From positions 194,860 to 258,859 of the forward strand of contig JANXBS010000002.1 of NCBI GenBank assembly GCA_025060615.1: a stretch of 64,000 bases of DNA. Direction: 5' to 3'. Below the pieces are notes generated by a model. The model saw nothing but the letters and a program-made list of their open reading frames with translations, was not told where the DNA came from and did no database searches. The first letter of the stretch is position 1. Each line of letters begins with the position of its first letter. Below, piece after piece: positions 29,673-37,254 of the stretch. Source of the DNA: Anaerolineae bacterium (GTDB taxonomy: Bacteria > Chloroflexota > Anaerolineae > DUEN01). The translations under genes were made by a program, and so were the position numbers.

Positions 29673-30311
29673 TCAATCGCTGTCCGCTTTCGCGCTGATG
29701 AAGGTTGGCATTTCCATCCGGCTCAGCAGAGACGCCATGAGCATCGTGTGGGCGCTCCACTCAATGCGCTCCAGCACATCGAACGCATCGTTCAGGTCGC
29801 GGCCAACGGTCACCACGCCGTGCCAGGCTAGGATCAGCCCCAGCCCGTGCTGGCTCAGCGCGCTCCGACGCGAAGCCAACGCAGCTACTACCGCCTCGGC
29901 CAGCTCTGGGGAGTGCGCCGGCACCGGGCGTATCACCGGGATCTGCCCGAATTTCTCCGTGTAGCCGTTGGTCGGGACGATAGGCTGGCCTAGCGCTGCG
30001 AAGACGTTGGCGTATTTGGGGTGTGCGTGGATCACCCCGTTTACCTCGGGAAACGCGTCGTAAATCGCTAGATGCATTGCGCTCTCCCGAGAGAGCATTC
30101 CCTCGCCGGCGATCATCCGGTGTTGACTGTCCAAGACCACTACCTGCTCAGGCTGTAAATTCCACTGATACTTGCTGCCGGCATAACGGGGGCTCATGTA
30201 GATGTAGCCGTCCACGCGATGGCTGACGTTTCCGCCAGCTGAGTTCGTGAGAAAGCGTTCATACATGAGCCGCCCGATCTCGACCACTTGTCGTCGCGGA
30301 TCTATCGACAT
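29673..30311 (-). CDS. class II aldolase (fuculose-phosphate aldolase-like)
   Basis: The 212-residue protein belongs to the zinc-dependent AraD/FucA aldolase family, which cleaves or epimerises sugar phosphates. Seen are SAGGNVSHRVDGYIYMSP, the acid residue in MLSRESAMHLAIY, the metal ligands of IHAHPKYANVFAAL, and a third histidine in LAWHGVVTVG. The ATG at 30311 has AGGAGG six bases upstream, so a longer frame reaching 30380 is rejected. The natural substrate is not known; fuculose, rhamnulose or methylthioribulose phosphates are used by relatives. The gene stands alone. Confidence 0.88.
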   Translation of the reverse strand: MSIDPRRQVVEIGRLMYERFLTNSAGGNVSHRVDGYIYMSPRYAGSKYQWNLQPEQVVVLDSQHRMIAGEGMLSRESAMHLAIYDAFPEVNGVIHAHPKYANVFAALGQPIVPTNGYTEKFGQIPVIRPVPAHSPELAEAVVAALASRRSALSQHGLGLILAWHGVVTVGRDLNDAFDVLERIEWSAHTMLMASLLSRMEMPTFISAKADSD

Positions 30312-30501
30312 GGAAAGCCTCCTGTCATTTTGCCTTGCGCTTGCTTTTCCATTATCATCCCAAACCAATGGATTGCGCAAATGATGGCCTTAGGAGCAAG
30401 CTCTTCACGGAGCACCATGTTTGGCCTCAGGAGCGAAGGTTTTCTATGCGTGAAGTTCATAGCTGTTACCACGCAAGCGAAAGCGGAGGCAGTTAAGTAT
30501 A

Positions 30502-31146
30502 ATGATCGCGTTTCTCTCCGACATTCATGGGCATCTGGCTGCATTGGAGGCGGTCTTGGCGGACGCGCGCCGACGAGGGGCGCGCCGCTTCGTCTGTTTA
30601 GGCGATGTGGAAAGCAATGCCTGTCTGGACAGGCTGGCGGAGGTGGGGGCCATCTGCGTGTTTGGGAACTGGGAGGTGTCTGGCTGGCTCCGATGCGCGC
30701 CGCATCACCAGTCGTGGATTCGCACGTGGCCACCCGTCTGGGCCGAGGATAGCTGGGTCGCTGCACATGCTTCGCCTGACTGGCCACCGGAGGCGAACAC
30801 CGTGGATGCTACGGCGGTGTATCAGTCGCAAAGTGGCCTCTATTGGCTGGACCTCTTCCCGCCTATGCACCGGGATGCTTGGGCCCGTCGGCGAGCTCTG
30901 GCCGTGCTGGAGGCGATGGGCGCGCGAGTGGCATTCCATGGCCACACCCACGTGCAGGAGGCGTGGCGATGGAAGCCTGGAGGCCAACTGGAACGCATCC
31001 TGAGCTCCGAATTCCAGGTGCCGGCGGATGGGAGCCGTTACCTGGTCGGCGTGGGCAGCGTAGGAAACCCGCGCGATGGCCGCGGCGCCTGTTATGCGCT
31101 GTGGGATCCAGCCGGCCGGGTGATCCTGGTACGGCTGCCAGTTTAG
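30502..31146 (+). CDS. YfcE/MJ0936-like metallophosphoesterase
   Basis: The 214-residue protein has the calcineurin-like phosphoesterase motifs in order: FLSDIHGHLAALEAV, CLGDVESNA, FGNWE (in place of the usual GNHD), HASP and FHGHTHVQ. The GNWE variant has Trp-Glu in place of His-Asp, so one catalytic residue differs from the standard motif, although such variants exist in this branch. It probably hydrolyses phosphodiesters. The gene is divergent from the aldolase gene; GGAGG occurs 12 bases upstream of the ATG. Confidence 0.83.
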   Translation: MIAFLSDIHGHLAALEAVLADARRRGARRFVCLGDVESNACLDRLAEVGAICVFGNWEVSGWLRCAPHHQSWIRTWPPVWAEDSWVAAHASPDWPPEANTVDATAVYQSQSGLYWLDLFPPMHRDAWARRRALAVLEAMGARVAFHGHTHVQEAWRWKPGGQLERILSSEFQVPADGSRYLVGVGSVGNPRDGRGACYALWDPAGRVILVRLPV

Positions 31147-31218
31147 GCGAAAGATATATGGATGACAGATGATGGAACCATCCATTACCTGTCATCCACT
31201 GCTCGTTGTTTATGGTTC

Positions 31219-34188
31219 CTATCGCTTGATCAGCGGTAGGTAGATTAGGCGGGGCAATGCCAGCCTGAGCGCTGGATCGCCCAGGAGGGTATAGGTGTCA
31301 ATCAGGTCGCGATAGAGCGCAGTGCTGTTATACAGATGGAGCTTGCCAGCGATGATAGCCAGACCTAGGCGGGTGGTGTTGTCCCAGAAGACGGCATCGT
31401 AGAAGCCAATGTTCAGGTAGTCGTGGCCGACGGCGAGACCCAACCCTGTCGCCGACCAACTGGCAATGGCTCCACCTCTCTCGTAGCGGACCAACCCTTC
31501 GGCAAGAGAAGATCTTCTCGGATCGACGAAATAACCTTCCCAACAGGTCATAGGTAGCATCACTGGCAATTTATTTTCATTATTTAATTCTTGCACCTCG
31601 TACATCAACCTAAGCAGTCCTTCGCGTGCCCAGCTTTGTGGAGAGCCATGGCCTACATAATTAACGAAAAGTTGGCCAGCATTAATACTGCTGACGATAG
31701 CCTTGCGCGCATCGTCTTCGGTGGTGTGCGTCTGACCATAATAGACTTTGTTGATCCTATAGGAAGAAGGAATGCGGTCAGCGGCCCGATCAGACAAGAA
31801 GTAAAAATCGCCAGCATCATCAGGATTATCAGAGACGAAGAGGAGTCGTTGGTTCCAATCGCCAAGAGGTGAATTGTTCTCGTAGGTGAGGATATTGTTC
31901 TCGTAGGTGAGGATTTTGTTGACGATAACGGTCGCCTCGGCCGGACTGTTAACGGGCAGACGGCCGATGGCCATATCGGGCAGCGGATCGTTCCCGACGA
32001 TGGTGACGAAGCGGTTATCGGCAGCCGTCTCTCCCAGCCAGGGGTCCACAAGTTCCAAATAGGGTGGGATGAAGGTGGGGACGCCGGTTTGCATATAATC
32101 TCGCATGTCGAAGGTGCCATCGCCTACCAAAAGGACGTAGGTGGGCGCTGGGGAGGGCCAGTTGGCGTAGGCATAGGCCAGGAAATCGCGGATGGCCTCG
32201 GCGCTAGGAAGGCCGCCGTTAAACTCGTCGTAGATGTCTTGCACGTCTATCACTTGCACGCGCAGCCCCTGAGCAGCGCGATGGGCGGCTAGGGGTTGGA
32301 TCGCGCTCAGAAAGTTCGCATGCGAAATGATGAGATAGTCGGCGCCGTTGGGGGGATTGCGCAGGGTGGACGGCGTATCGGCGAGGATGCCAGCTGGCGA
32401 AAGGAATTGGTCGGGTGTGGCGATGGCATAGGCTCTCGACGAGGATACTATGTCCTCAAAGCGAGCAGTGAATGTGGAGCCAGATGACTCCATCACGGCG
32501 CCCTCGATCCGTGCCGGCCGCAGAGGATCGGTGATATCGAGGATGAGCGGGTCGTTGCGGGTGAGCCCGGTGATCCGGTACTCCCAGGTACCGGATTGGT
32601 CCTGACTGAACTCCAGGTACTGGCCTTGGGTATTAAAAGTGCGATAGTAGGTAAGCTGAAACCAGTTTAAAGCGATCCTCTCAGTAGCGTCGCTGACATC
32701 TCCGGGTAATTCAATGCGGATTTCATTTGTCCCTTCCATCAAGTAACTCTGAGGGAATGAAGCCGACTCTAAAAGTTCGGTTGTTCCATCCCATCGGGCA
32801 TCTTGGACCAGATGGCGGTTAACGTAAATCCGGACGTGATGATCTGGGGTTATTCTATCATTTTTAGTAACTCCCCAGATCGAGAGCAGGAGGGTTGCCA
32901 TGTAGTCTCCTATGGCTGGAGCCGATACAGTCACAGTATAGGTTTTAAAGGCTAGCTGGTTCGGCTGCGCCTGCACATAGTCCCAATACCAATGATCAAC
33001 TCCAGGCTGCATAGGCAGATACGGCCGGTACCAGTGGTTTTCCTCTCTGTGTAAAAGTTTCGGGAAACAAGTTGGAATAGCTCCTCTACCGGTAGGTGAG
33101 CCATTGCGGGGCTGCCAGCGTAGCCCAAAGGAGCCTCCGTACCTCAACCAGTAGACATTCGTGCCGGTGTAGCGGGTGTTAACAGCGCGCCCGTAGAACA
33201 AGATGGCGTCTTTGGGGTCAAAACGGCCATCGGACTCGCCAGTGACCCAGAGAGCGACCTCAGCGTTGCCGTTCCCGCCGTCAAACATCCTGAATGTGCG
33301 CGGGTCAAGGGTTCCCACAGGCAGGCCGGCGTTTTGCAGGTCAGCATAGGTGAGACGATAAATGCCAGTCCGGTTGACGAAAACCTTGTACACGCTGGTG
33401 GAGGTCAGGCTTAAGCCTTCCCCCTCCCTGGGTCCCTTCCCCTCTCGTTTAGATGTAGATGGAAGGGGGGGATGGCGAAAGCGCCGAGCCTGCTCGTAGT
33501 TGACCAACGCATTGCGCAGTAGCGGCTCGAAGGGGCCTTCGGCCGGAGCCGAGAGGGCGGTCGCCAAGATGCCGCCCTCGAAGCGCAGGCGGATGTGCAG
33601 ACGGCGATGATAGCGCAGCTCCTGGGTGACCGGGTTGTATTGGGCAGGGTGGATCACCACCTCGACGAACCGCTGGTCCCGCAGCCAGCCGATCTCGCCT
33701 AGCTCCGCCGGCGACTCGGGGAGGAAGCGATCCGTGCTGTATATGGTAGGGTCCGGCGAGTAGTCCCACTCCAGATCAGAGCTGGACGGGAACTCGGCCA
33801 GGGGGTCCATCTGCCGGAGCCTTTGCCGGGGCGCCGGGGCGATGCGGAGGCCGCGGTAGAATTCCGTCGCCTCAGGGGTCACCTCTAGCTTGACTGTGGC
33901 CTCGGCGGGGATGCCGACTAAGAATCGTCGCTCGGGCAACGCCGGCCAGCCGGGAAGCCCCAGCGAGCCGTATTCTGGGACGGTGATCCGTTGCCAATGC
34001 TGGCCGTCTAAGGTGACTTCGTTCGTGGCGAAGCCGGGAATGCTGATCTCCAGGTCTAATCCCTGGGTGTCATCCCCGTCTTTGGCTTGCGCTGAAAGGC
34101 CCCCAGCGACGAACCAGAACATCGTCAGGGGCAACAGGAACATGTGAATGGCAAATCGCAACCTGTTGCTGAATCCCCACACTGTCAT
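31219..34188 (-). CDS. secreted C25-family cysteine peptidase (gingipain-like)
   Basis: The 989-residue protein starts with a signal peptide (cleavage near GGLSAQA). Residues about 45-260 form a beta-rich propeptide-like domain. The peptidase domain follows from about residue 630: LLVGDGTFDMRDYMQ, the catalytic histidine in NYVGHGSPQSW and the catalytic cysteine in PMTCWEGYF. The end, PRLIYLPLIKR, matches the tail of the FG-GAP protein at 47512 and may be a sorting signal. A 21-bp tandem duplication at 31874-31915 repeats seven residues (ILTYENN). Its ATG overlaps the stop of the small BrnT-like fragment. C25 enzymes often mature other secreted proteins; the nearby RiPP remnants make a peptide-processing role worth considering but unproven. 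Confidence 0.88.
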   Translation of the reverse strand: MTVWGFSNRLRFAIHMFLLPLTMFWFVAGGLSAQAKDGDDTQGLDLEISIPGFATNEVTLDGQHWQRITVPEYGSLGLPGWPALPERRFLVGIPAEATVKLEVTPEATEFYRGLRIAPAPRQRLRQMDPLAEFPSSSDLEWDYSPDPTIYSTDRFLPESPAELGEIGWLRDQRFVEVVIHPAQYNPVTQELRYHRRLHIRLRFEGGILATALSAPAEGPFEPLLRNALVNYEQARRFRHPPLPSTSKREGKGPREGEGLSLTSTSVYKVFVNRTGIYRLTYADLQNAGLPVGTLDPRTFRMFDGGNGNAEVALWVTGESDGRFDPKDAILFYGRAVNTRYTGTNVYWLRYGGSFGLRWQPRNGSPTGRGAIPTCFPKLLHREENHWYRPYLPMQPGVDHWYWDYVQAQPNQLAFKTYTVTVSAPAIGDYMATLLLSIWGVTKNDRITPDHHVRIYVNRHLVQDARWDGTTELLESASFPQSYLMEGTNEIRIELPGDVSDATERIALNWFQLTYYRTFNTQGQYLEFSQDQSGTWEYRITGLTRNDPLILDITDPLRPARIEGAVMESSGSTFTARFEDIVSSSRAYAIATPDQFLSPAGILADTPSTLRNPPNGADYLIISHANFLSAIQPLAAHRAAQGLRVQVIDVQDIYDEFNGGLPSAEAIRDFLAYAYANWPSPAPTYVLLVGDGTFDMRDYMQTGVPTFIPPYLELVDPWLGETAADNRFVTIVGNDPLPDMAIGRLPVNSPAEATVIVNKILTYENNILTYENNSPLGDWNQRLLFVSDNPDDAGDFYFLSDRAADRIPSSYRINKVYYGQTHTTEDDARKAIVSSINAGQLFVNYVGHGSPQSWAREGLLRLMYEVQELNNENKLPVMLPMTCWEGYFVDPRRSSLAEGLVRYERGGAIASWSATGLGLAVGHDYLNIGFYDAVFWDNTTRLGLAIIAGKLHLYNSTALYRDLIDTYTLLGDPALRLALPRLIYLPLIKR

Positions 34189-34334
34189 AAAGCTCCACGA
34201 GGATCACGAATCACGAAAGTCACAGAGTGATTGAAGAATATCTCTTCCACTTCTTCTTGGATGAGGTAATGCTTAATAGCCAACTTTTCGATCACGTCAG
34301 GCAGCCAGATGAAATTCAGTACGTAGCTAGCCAT
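34185..34334 (-). pseudogene. short BrnT-like toxin fragment
   Basis: A 49-codon frame begins at ATG 34334, with AGGAG immediately upstream, and encodes FIWLPDVIEKLAIKHYLIQ followed by EEVEEIFFNHSVTFVIRDPR. This resembles the N-terminal half of BrnT-like toxins (W...V.EKL..KH.V...EVEEVF.N). The usual C-terminal beta strands are missing, so it is probably truncated. Its stop overlaps the start of the C25 peptidase as ATGA, which suggests that the peptidase gene was joined onto it. It could still be translated. Confidence 0.5.
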
Positions 34335-34382
34335 CTCCTGCCAGGGCGGCCTTTAGCATAAAAAACCATCCCATGAAGTACG

Positions 34383-34420
34383 CCCTTCCCCCGTCGCTTC
34401 CTGCGACGACGGGAGAAGGG
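34383..34420 (-). terminator. hairpin after DUF2442 gene
   Basis: A 14-bp stem with one mismatch (CCCTTC.CCCGTCG) lies 15 bases after the DUF2442 stop. A closely related hairpin recurs at 35241-35273 in the duplicated copy. Confidence 0.5.
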
Positions 34421-34434
34421 CCGTGGATGGGGGC

Positions 34435-34728
34435 CTACCTGCGGCTTTGAAGCCACCGCTGCAATGAGCGCTGAGATTCCTGCGATGGGACCCCAGCCAG
34501 CAAATGGGCCACCTCGATGTCTTCATCCAGATCGGGCCAATGGATCCCTTCGCCACCTCCGATCAGCCGCCAATTGGCCCGTTCCTCGGGCGTCCCATGG
34601 AGCAGCCGCGGGAACCAGGCCAGAGGTACACTGATCGTGCGTCCGTCGTCTAGCTCTACAATCAGCTCTTCATCGGTGATTTTCACCCCTTGAGCTTGAG
34701 CTCGGTGTTCAATCACGGAAATACTCAT
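34435..34728 (-). CDS. DUF2442 protein, probable antitoxin-like partner
   Basis: The 97-residue protein matches DUF2442: VKITDEELIVELDDGRTISVPLAWFPRLL, then WRLIGGGEGIHWPDLDEDIEV. The family is small, often paired with DUF4160, and proposed to be an antitoxin. The start at 34728 lies within the end of the DUF4160 gene, with a 20-base overlap that implies coupled translation. The last 35 codons are repeated as a fragment at 35290-35385. Pairing and size point to a toxin-antitoxin-like module, which is an inference. Confidence 0.85.
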   Translation of the reverse strand: MSISVIEHRAQAQGVKITDEELIVELDDGRTISVPLAWFPRLLHGTPEERANWRLIGGGEGIHWPDLDEDIEVAHLLAGVPSQESQRSLQRWLQSRR

Positions 34729-34945
34729 GCCATGCCTCCAAAAATTCCTGCTCATGTTCCTCAACAAGATGCTGAAGGCGTCGTATCTCCTGGGGGCGAA
34801 ATCGCCCACTGGATTGTAAACGCACAGGGTTTAACCAAAACTTAGCGACTTTGTTCTCCCGCTCCACATGCACATGTGGGAATTCTGAACGGTCACCGGC
34901 ATAGAAGAAAAAACGGTACGGCCCTATATGCTTGACAGTAGGCAT
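34709..34945 (-). CDS. DUF4160 protein, probable toxin-like partner
   Basis: The 78-residue protein matches DUF4160: MPTVKHIGPYRFFFYAGDRSEFPHVHVERENKVAKFWL is the conserved first half, with the paired HVHV and VAKFWLNPVRL strands. It precedes and overlaps the DUF2442 gene. DUF4160-DUF2442 pairs are common in cyanobacteria and Chloroflexi and are suspected toxin-antitoxin modules, but no activity is established. The ATG at 34945 is chosen by family length; two further in-frame starts lie upstream. Confidence 0.85.
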   Translation of the reverse strand: MPTVKHIGPYRFFFYAGDRSEFPHVHVERENKVAKFWLNPVRLQSSGRFRPQEIRRLQHLVEEHEQEFLEAWHEYFRD

Positions 34946-34979
34946 TTTGTAAGTCATCTCTCCGGGCCATATCCCCACT

Positions 34980-35010
34980 CTCCCCCATGGGTCATTTGCA
35001 CCTGGGGGAG
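34980..35010. terminator. hairpin upstream of DUF4160 gene
   Basis: Arms CTCCCCCA and TGGGGGAG enclose a 15-nt loop that can pair further (GGT/ACC). It lies between the truncated peptidase copy and the DUF4160 gene. It may stop transcription coming from the RiPP remnant. Confidence 0.45.
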
Positions 35011-35156
35011 AGTGCTAGGATACCCTTTCTACCGTCATCTCCATTCCCAACCTGTGCTGAAAGGCCCCCGGCGAAGAACCAGAACATTGCCAGGGGCAAC
35101 AGAGACATATGAATAGCGAATCGCAGCTTGTTTCTGAATCCCAGGGTCGTGGCCAT
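34992..35156 (-). pseudogene. truncated copy of the C25 peptidase 5' end
   Basis: The frame from ATG 35156 encodes RNKLRFAIHMSLLPLAMFWF and then FAGGLSAQ, nearly the same as the signal peptide of the peptidase at 34188. Nucleotide similarity extends from about 35060 to 35156. After about 36 codons the homology ends and the frame stops at 34992. It is a remnant of a partial duplication. If translated it would give a 54-residue secreted stub. Confidence 0.85.
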
Positions 35157-35240
35157 TATCTTTCGAGACTTCTGCGTTTCACTATAGGCGGGAAAAGGCC
35201 CGTGTGATTTGTAGGAAAACTGCGAGCAGTTCTCCACAAA

Positions 35241-35273
35241 CTTCCCCCGTCGCCTATGTGGCGACGGGGGAAG
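35241..35273 (-). terminator. perfect 14-bp hairpin in duplicated segment
   Basis: Arms CTTCCCCCGTCGCC and GGCGACGGGGGAAG enclose a 5-nt loop. On the minus strand the stem is followed by TTTG. It corresponds to the hairpin at 34383-34420 and probably ended the DUF2442 transcript in the source copy. Confidence 0.6.
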
Positions 35274-35289
35274 GGCCGGGGATGGGGGC

Positions 35290-35385
35290 CTACCTGCGGC
35301 TTTGAAGCCACCGCTGCAATGAGCGCTGAGATTCCTGCGATGGGACCCCAGCCAGCAAATGGGCCACCTCGATGTCTTCATTCAG
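35290..35385 (-). pseudogene. duplicated 3' fragment of DUF2442 gene
   Basis: This block is almost identical to 34435-34530 and encodes the last 31 residues of the DUF2442 protein (EVAHLLAGVPSQESQRSLQR). It has no start of its own. Its left part joins the truncated peptidase copy and its right end supplies the stop codon of the RiPP-like peptide gene at 35378. It marks one breakpoint of the duplication. Confidence 0.85.
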
Positions 35386-35542
35386 TAGGAGGTGTGCCAA
35401 GTGGGTAGCCTGCAACCACTTCCACTTCAACTTCGTACACGATAGAGGGGCGTTCATATGTTCGGCGCTGTTGACGCTCAGTGCGATTCAGCTCATTTGA
35501 GTGCTCAGTGCGGCGTTCCATATTGTTATTCTTATTATTCAT
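35378..35542 (-). CDS. 54-residue RiPP precursor-like peptide
   Basis: The gene starts at ATG 35542, preceded by AGGAGAAAGGAG, and encodes an Asn-rich N-terminus (MNNKNNNMERR), a charged leader (HSNELNRTERQQRRTYER) and a tail PSIVYEVEVEVVAGYPLGTP ending PTE. A leader followed by YE.P.I.YE..(V/L)EV.AG.PLG resembles precursor peptides that sit beside PqqD-like and radical-SAM maturases in Chloroflexi and cyanobacteria. The last codons and the stop come from the duplicated DUF2442 fragment, so the core peptide has probably been shortened or replaced. No cysteine is present. The call is an inference from layout and motif. Confidence 0.65.
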   Translation of the reverse strand: MNNKNNNMERRTEHSNELNRTERQQRRTYERPSIVYEVEVEVVAGYPLGTPPTE

Positions 35543-35547
35543 TCAAA

Positions 35548-35976
35548 TCACTCCTTTCTCCTAATAGTACTTGGCGGTGAAGAAGCGCCTCCCACCGCGC
35601 AATGGAAGAGATCCCCGTCCTCGATCAACGCTTCGCCGTGACAGTGCGTGCAATAATCCTTCAATTCGCATGTCATGCACTCGGGCAGGCGGCTCAAGGT
35701 GAGATCATACAGCTCCTTCTACACGGGCGACTCGCGCCAGATCGTGCGCAACGGCGCCTGGCGCACATTGCCAATCCGGATGCGCGCTCCCACGCACGAG
35801 AACACGTCCCCATTGGGGCCGATGGTGCATCCTAACCCCCCGATGCCGCAGAAGCGAAAGTCGGCGCCGCGCTGCTTGGGGTTCAGCCAGGGGGTCGGAT
35901 CCAGCTCTCGCCGGAAGAAGTCCAGTACTTGCTCGTCCGTCATCCGATGCGCCAATCTCCTAGAGAGTACGCTCAT
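35548..35976 (-). pseudogene. radical SAM/SPASM maturase remnant with amber stop
   Basis: The frame begins at ATG 35976, overlapping the PqqD stop. After about eleven residues (MSVLSRRLAHR) that look like a maturase N-terminus it passes straight into a C-terminal part (MTDEQVLDFFRREL). The radical-SAM barrel with its CxxxCxxC motif, about 300 residues, is absent. The SPASM end is present: CGIGGLGCTIGPNGDVFSC, then CMTCELKDYCTHCHG and FHC. An in-frame TAG at 35719-35721 splits it, yet the downstream 56 codons are still clean. An internal deletion plus a nonsense mutation indicate a recently inactivated peptide-maturation enzyme. Confidence 0.85.
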
Positions 35977-36248
35977 CACACGACTAGCACCTGCTTCTCC
36001 ACCAGTTCCTGGATAAATGTCTGTAAATCGGCCAGGGCTTGCTCTTCGCTCACCTCGTACTCGTCCACGAGAATCCTCGCGATGTCGGCCACGGTCCGTG
36101 ATCCGTCTATCAGTTCCCAGATGCGTCCACCGACCTCGTTGAGGACCATCACCTGGCCGGTGTCGGCCAGGACCAATACCGCCTCGTTTCCGATCATCCG
36201 TCCGGCGACTTGGGGATGCAGCCGTGGTCGCAGATCAACGGTGATCAT
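35976..36248 (-). CDS. PqqD-like RiPP recognition protein
   Basis: The 90-residue protein is a PqqD-type RiPP recognition element, a winged-helix-like fold that binds leader peptides and presents them to maturases. Typical segments are LADTGQVMVLNEVGGRIWEL and SRTVADIARILVDEYEVSEEQALADLQTFIQEL. It starts inside the end of the kinase-like gene (14-base overlap) and its stop overlaps the start of the radical-SAM remnant. It appears intact, although its enzyme partner is broken. PqqD itself serves PQQ synthesis, but the peptide and SPASM context favour another RiPP. Confidence 0.9.
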   Translation of the reverse strand: MITVDLRPRLHPQVAGRMIGNEAVLVLADTGQVMVLNEVGGRIWELIDGSRTVADIARILVDEYEVSEEQALADLQTFIQELVEKQVLVV

Positions 36249-37044
36249 CGATCACCCTCCAGAAATCGGGATCCTTGCGGAAGTAGAGCTCGAAGACCGG
36301 TACCTGAGTGGCCAGCCGGACACAGATGTCCACGACCTGGCGGCCCAGGTCTGGGTTAATGGCCACAGGGCGCGCACAGCTTGCCAGTTCCGCTACCGCT
36401 CGCGCCAGCGGCATAGGGGCGAGCCGGTGCTCCGGGGCCTTGCGCAGCCGATATAGCCCGGCCAGCGGGGCGCGAATGTTAGTTTGAGGGGTGTCTTGCA
36501 TCTCGCCACTGCGAAAGGGGACGCCGAAGGCCTGGAACGAGCCGTTGACCGGCTTCACGATCAGGATGTCGTCGCTGAGGATGATGTGCCCATCTGAGAG
36601 GCGGGTCGCCGTGGTCTTGCCGCTGCCAGAGACTCCGAAGAACAGAAAGGCGCGCCCATCTTTCACCACGCCAGCGGAGTGTAGCAGCAGCCCGCCGGCT
36701 CGCAGCGTACACCAGGCGTAGAGCGCGCGCAGGAAGTACTCGATGAGCCCCGTGGGCGCCATCACCAGGTGCCCCTCTCCCGTTGCCAAGTTCACGGCGC
36801 CCTTTTCCACGTAGGACTCGAAGGTCAATACTTCGTTCTGGAACGTGGTGTTGATCACCCAGGGGCCAGGCCGCATGGGCACGAATTGGACTCCCTCGCG
36901 CACGGCCACCTCTATCGCGAGGTCGGCGGGGGCATTGGGGGCCAGGAACTCCGCGTAGCGGGCCCGGATGCGCTCCGCCATATTGGCGTCGTCAACGCAT
37001 AACGCGACGCAGATATCGGCAATGGAGATGCGGATCTCGTACAT
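36235..37044 (-). CDS. HPr kinase-like protein of RiPP clusters
   Basis: The 269-residue protein resembles the HprK/P-loop kinase group often found with PqqD and radical-SAM genes. Residues about 95-160 hold LRAGGLLLHSAGVVKDGRAF and the P-loop GVSGSGKTT, followed by the Walker-B-like ILSDDIL. The N-terminal hundred residues are not related to HPr kinase. In lasso peptide and similar clusters such proteins phosphorylate precursors or have an unknown helper role. The gene is intact and starts the RiPP remnant operon. The exact reaction is not known. Confidence 0.82.
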   Translation of the reverse strand: MYEIRISIADICVALCVDDANMAERIRARYAEFLAPNAPADLAIEVAVREGVQFVPMRPGPWVINTTFQNEVLTFESYVEKGAVNLATGEGHLVMAPTGLIEYFLRALYAWCTLRAGGLLLHSAGVVKDGRAFLFFGVSGSGKTTATRLSDGHIILSDDILIVKPVNGSFQAFGVPFRSGEMQDTPQTNIRAPLAGLYRLRKAPEHRLAPMPLARAVAELASCARPVAINPDLGRQVVDICVRLATQVPVFELYFRKDPDFWRVIDDHR

Positions 37045-37254
37045 GGTCGTTATCGGTGAGCGAGACTTGGTTCGGCAAACACTCGGGTGGTGATGCCAAA
37101 GAAGCAGCTAAGCTCAGGCATCCGCCCATTCTGTCAGCAGGACTTAATTTTACAACAGAGTACAGAAACTAGACTACTTGATACTAGTCTGAACTTTACA
37201 ATTTGCTTACAGTTTCTCCCCACGGTGAGCCCAAACCCGCCTGGTGGGTGGCAT

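Noticed and set aside
29521-29964. 147-codon plus-strand frame opposite the class II aldolase
   Set aside because: The minus-strand aldolase has conserved metal ligands and a strong ribosome-binding site; the plus frame has no recognisable domain.
35719-35721. TAG read as pyrrolysine, or recoding linked to SelB
   Set aside because: No pyl genes are seen, selenocysteine uses UGA rather than UAG, and the same gene also lacks its radical-SAM core, so decay is simpler.
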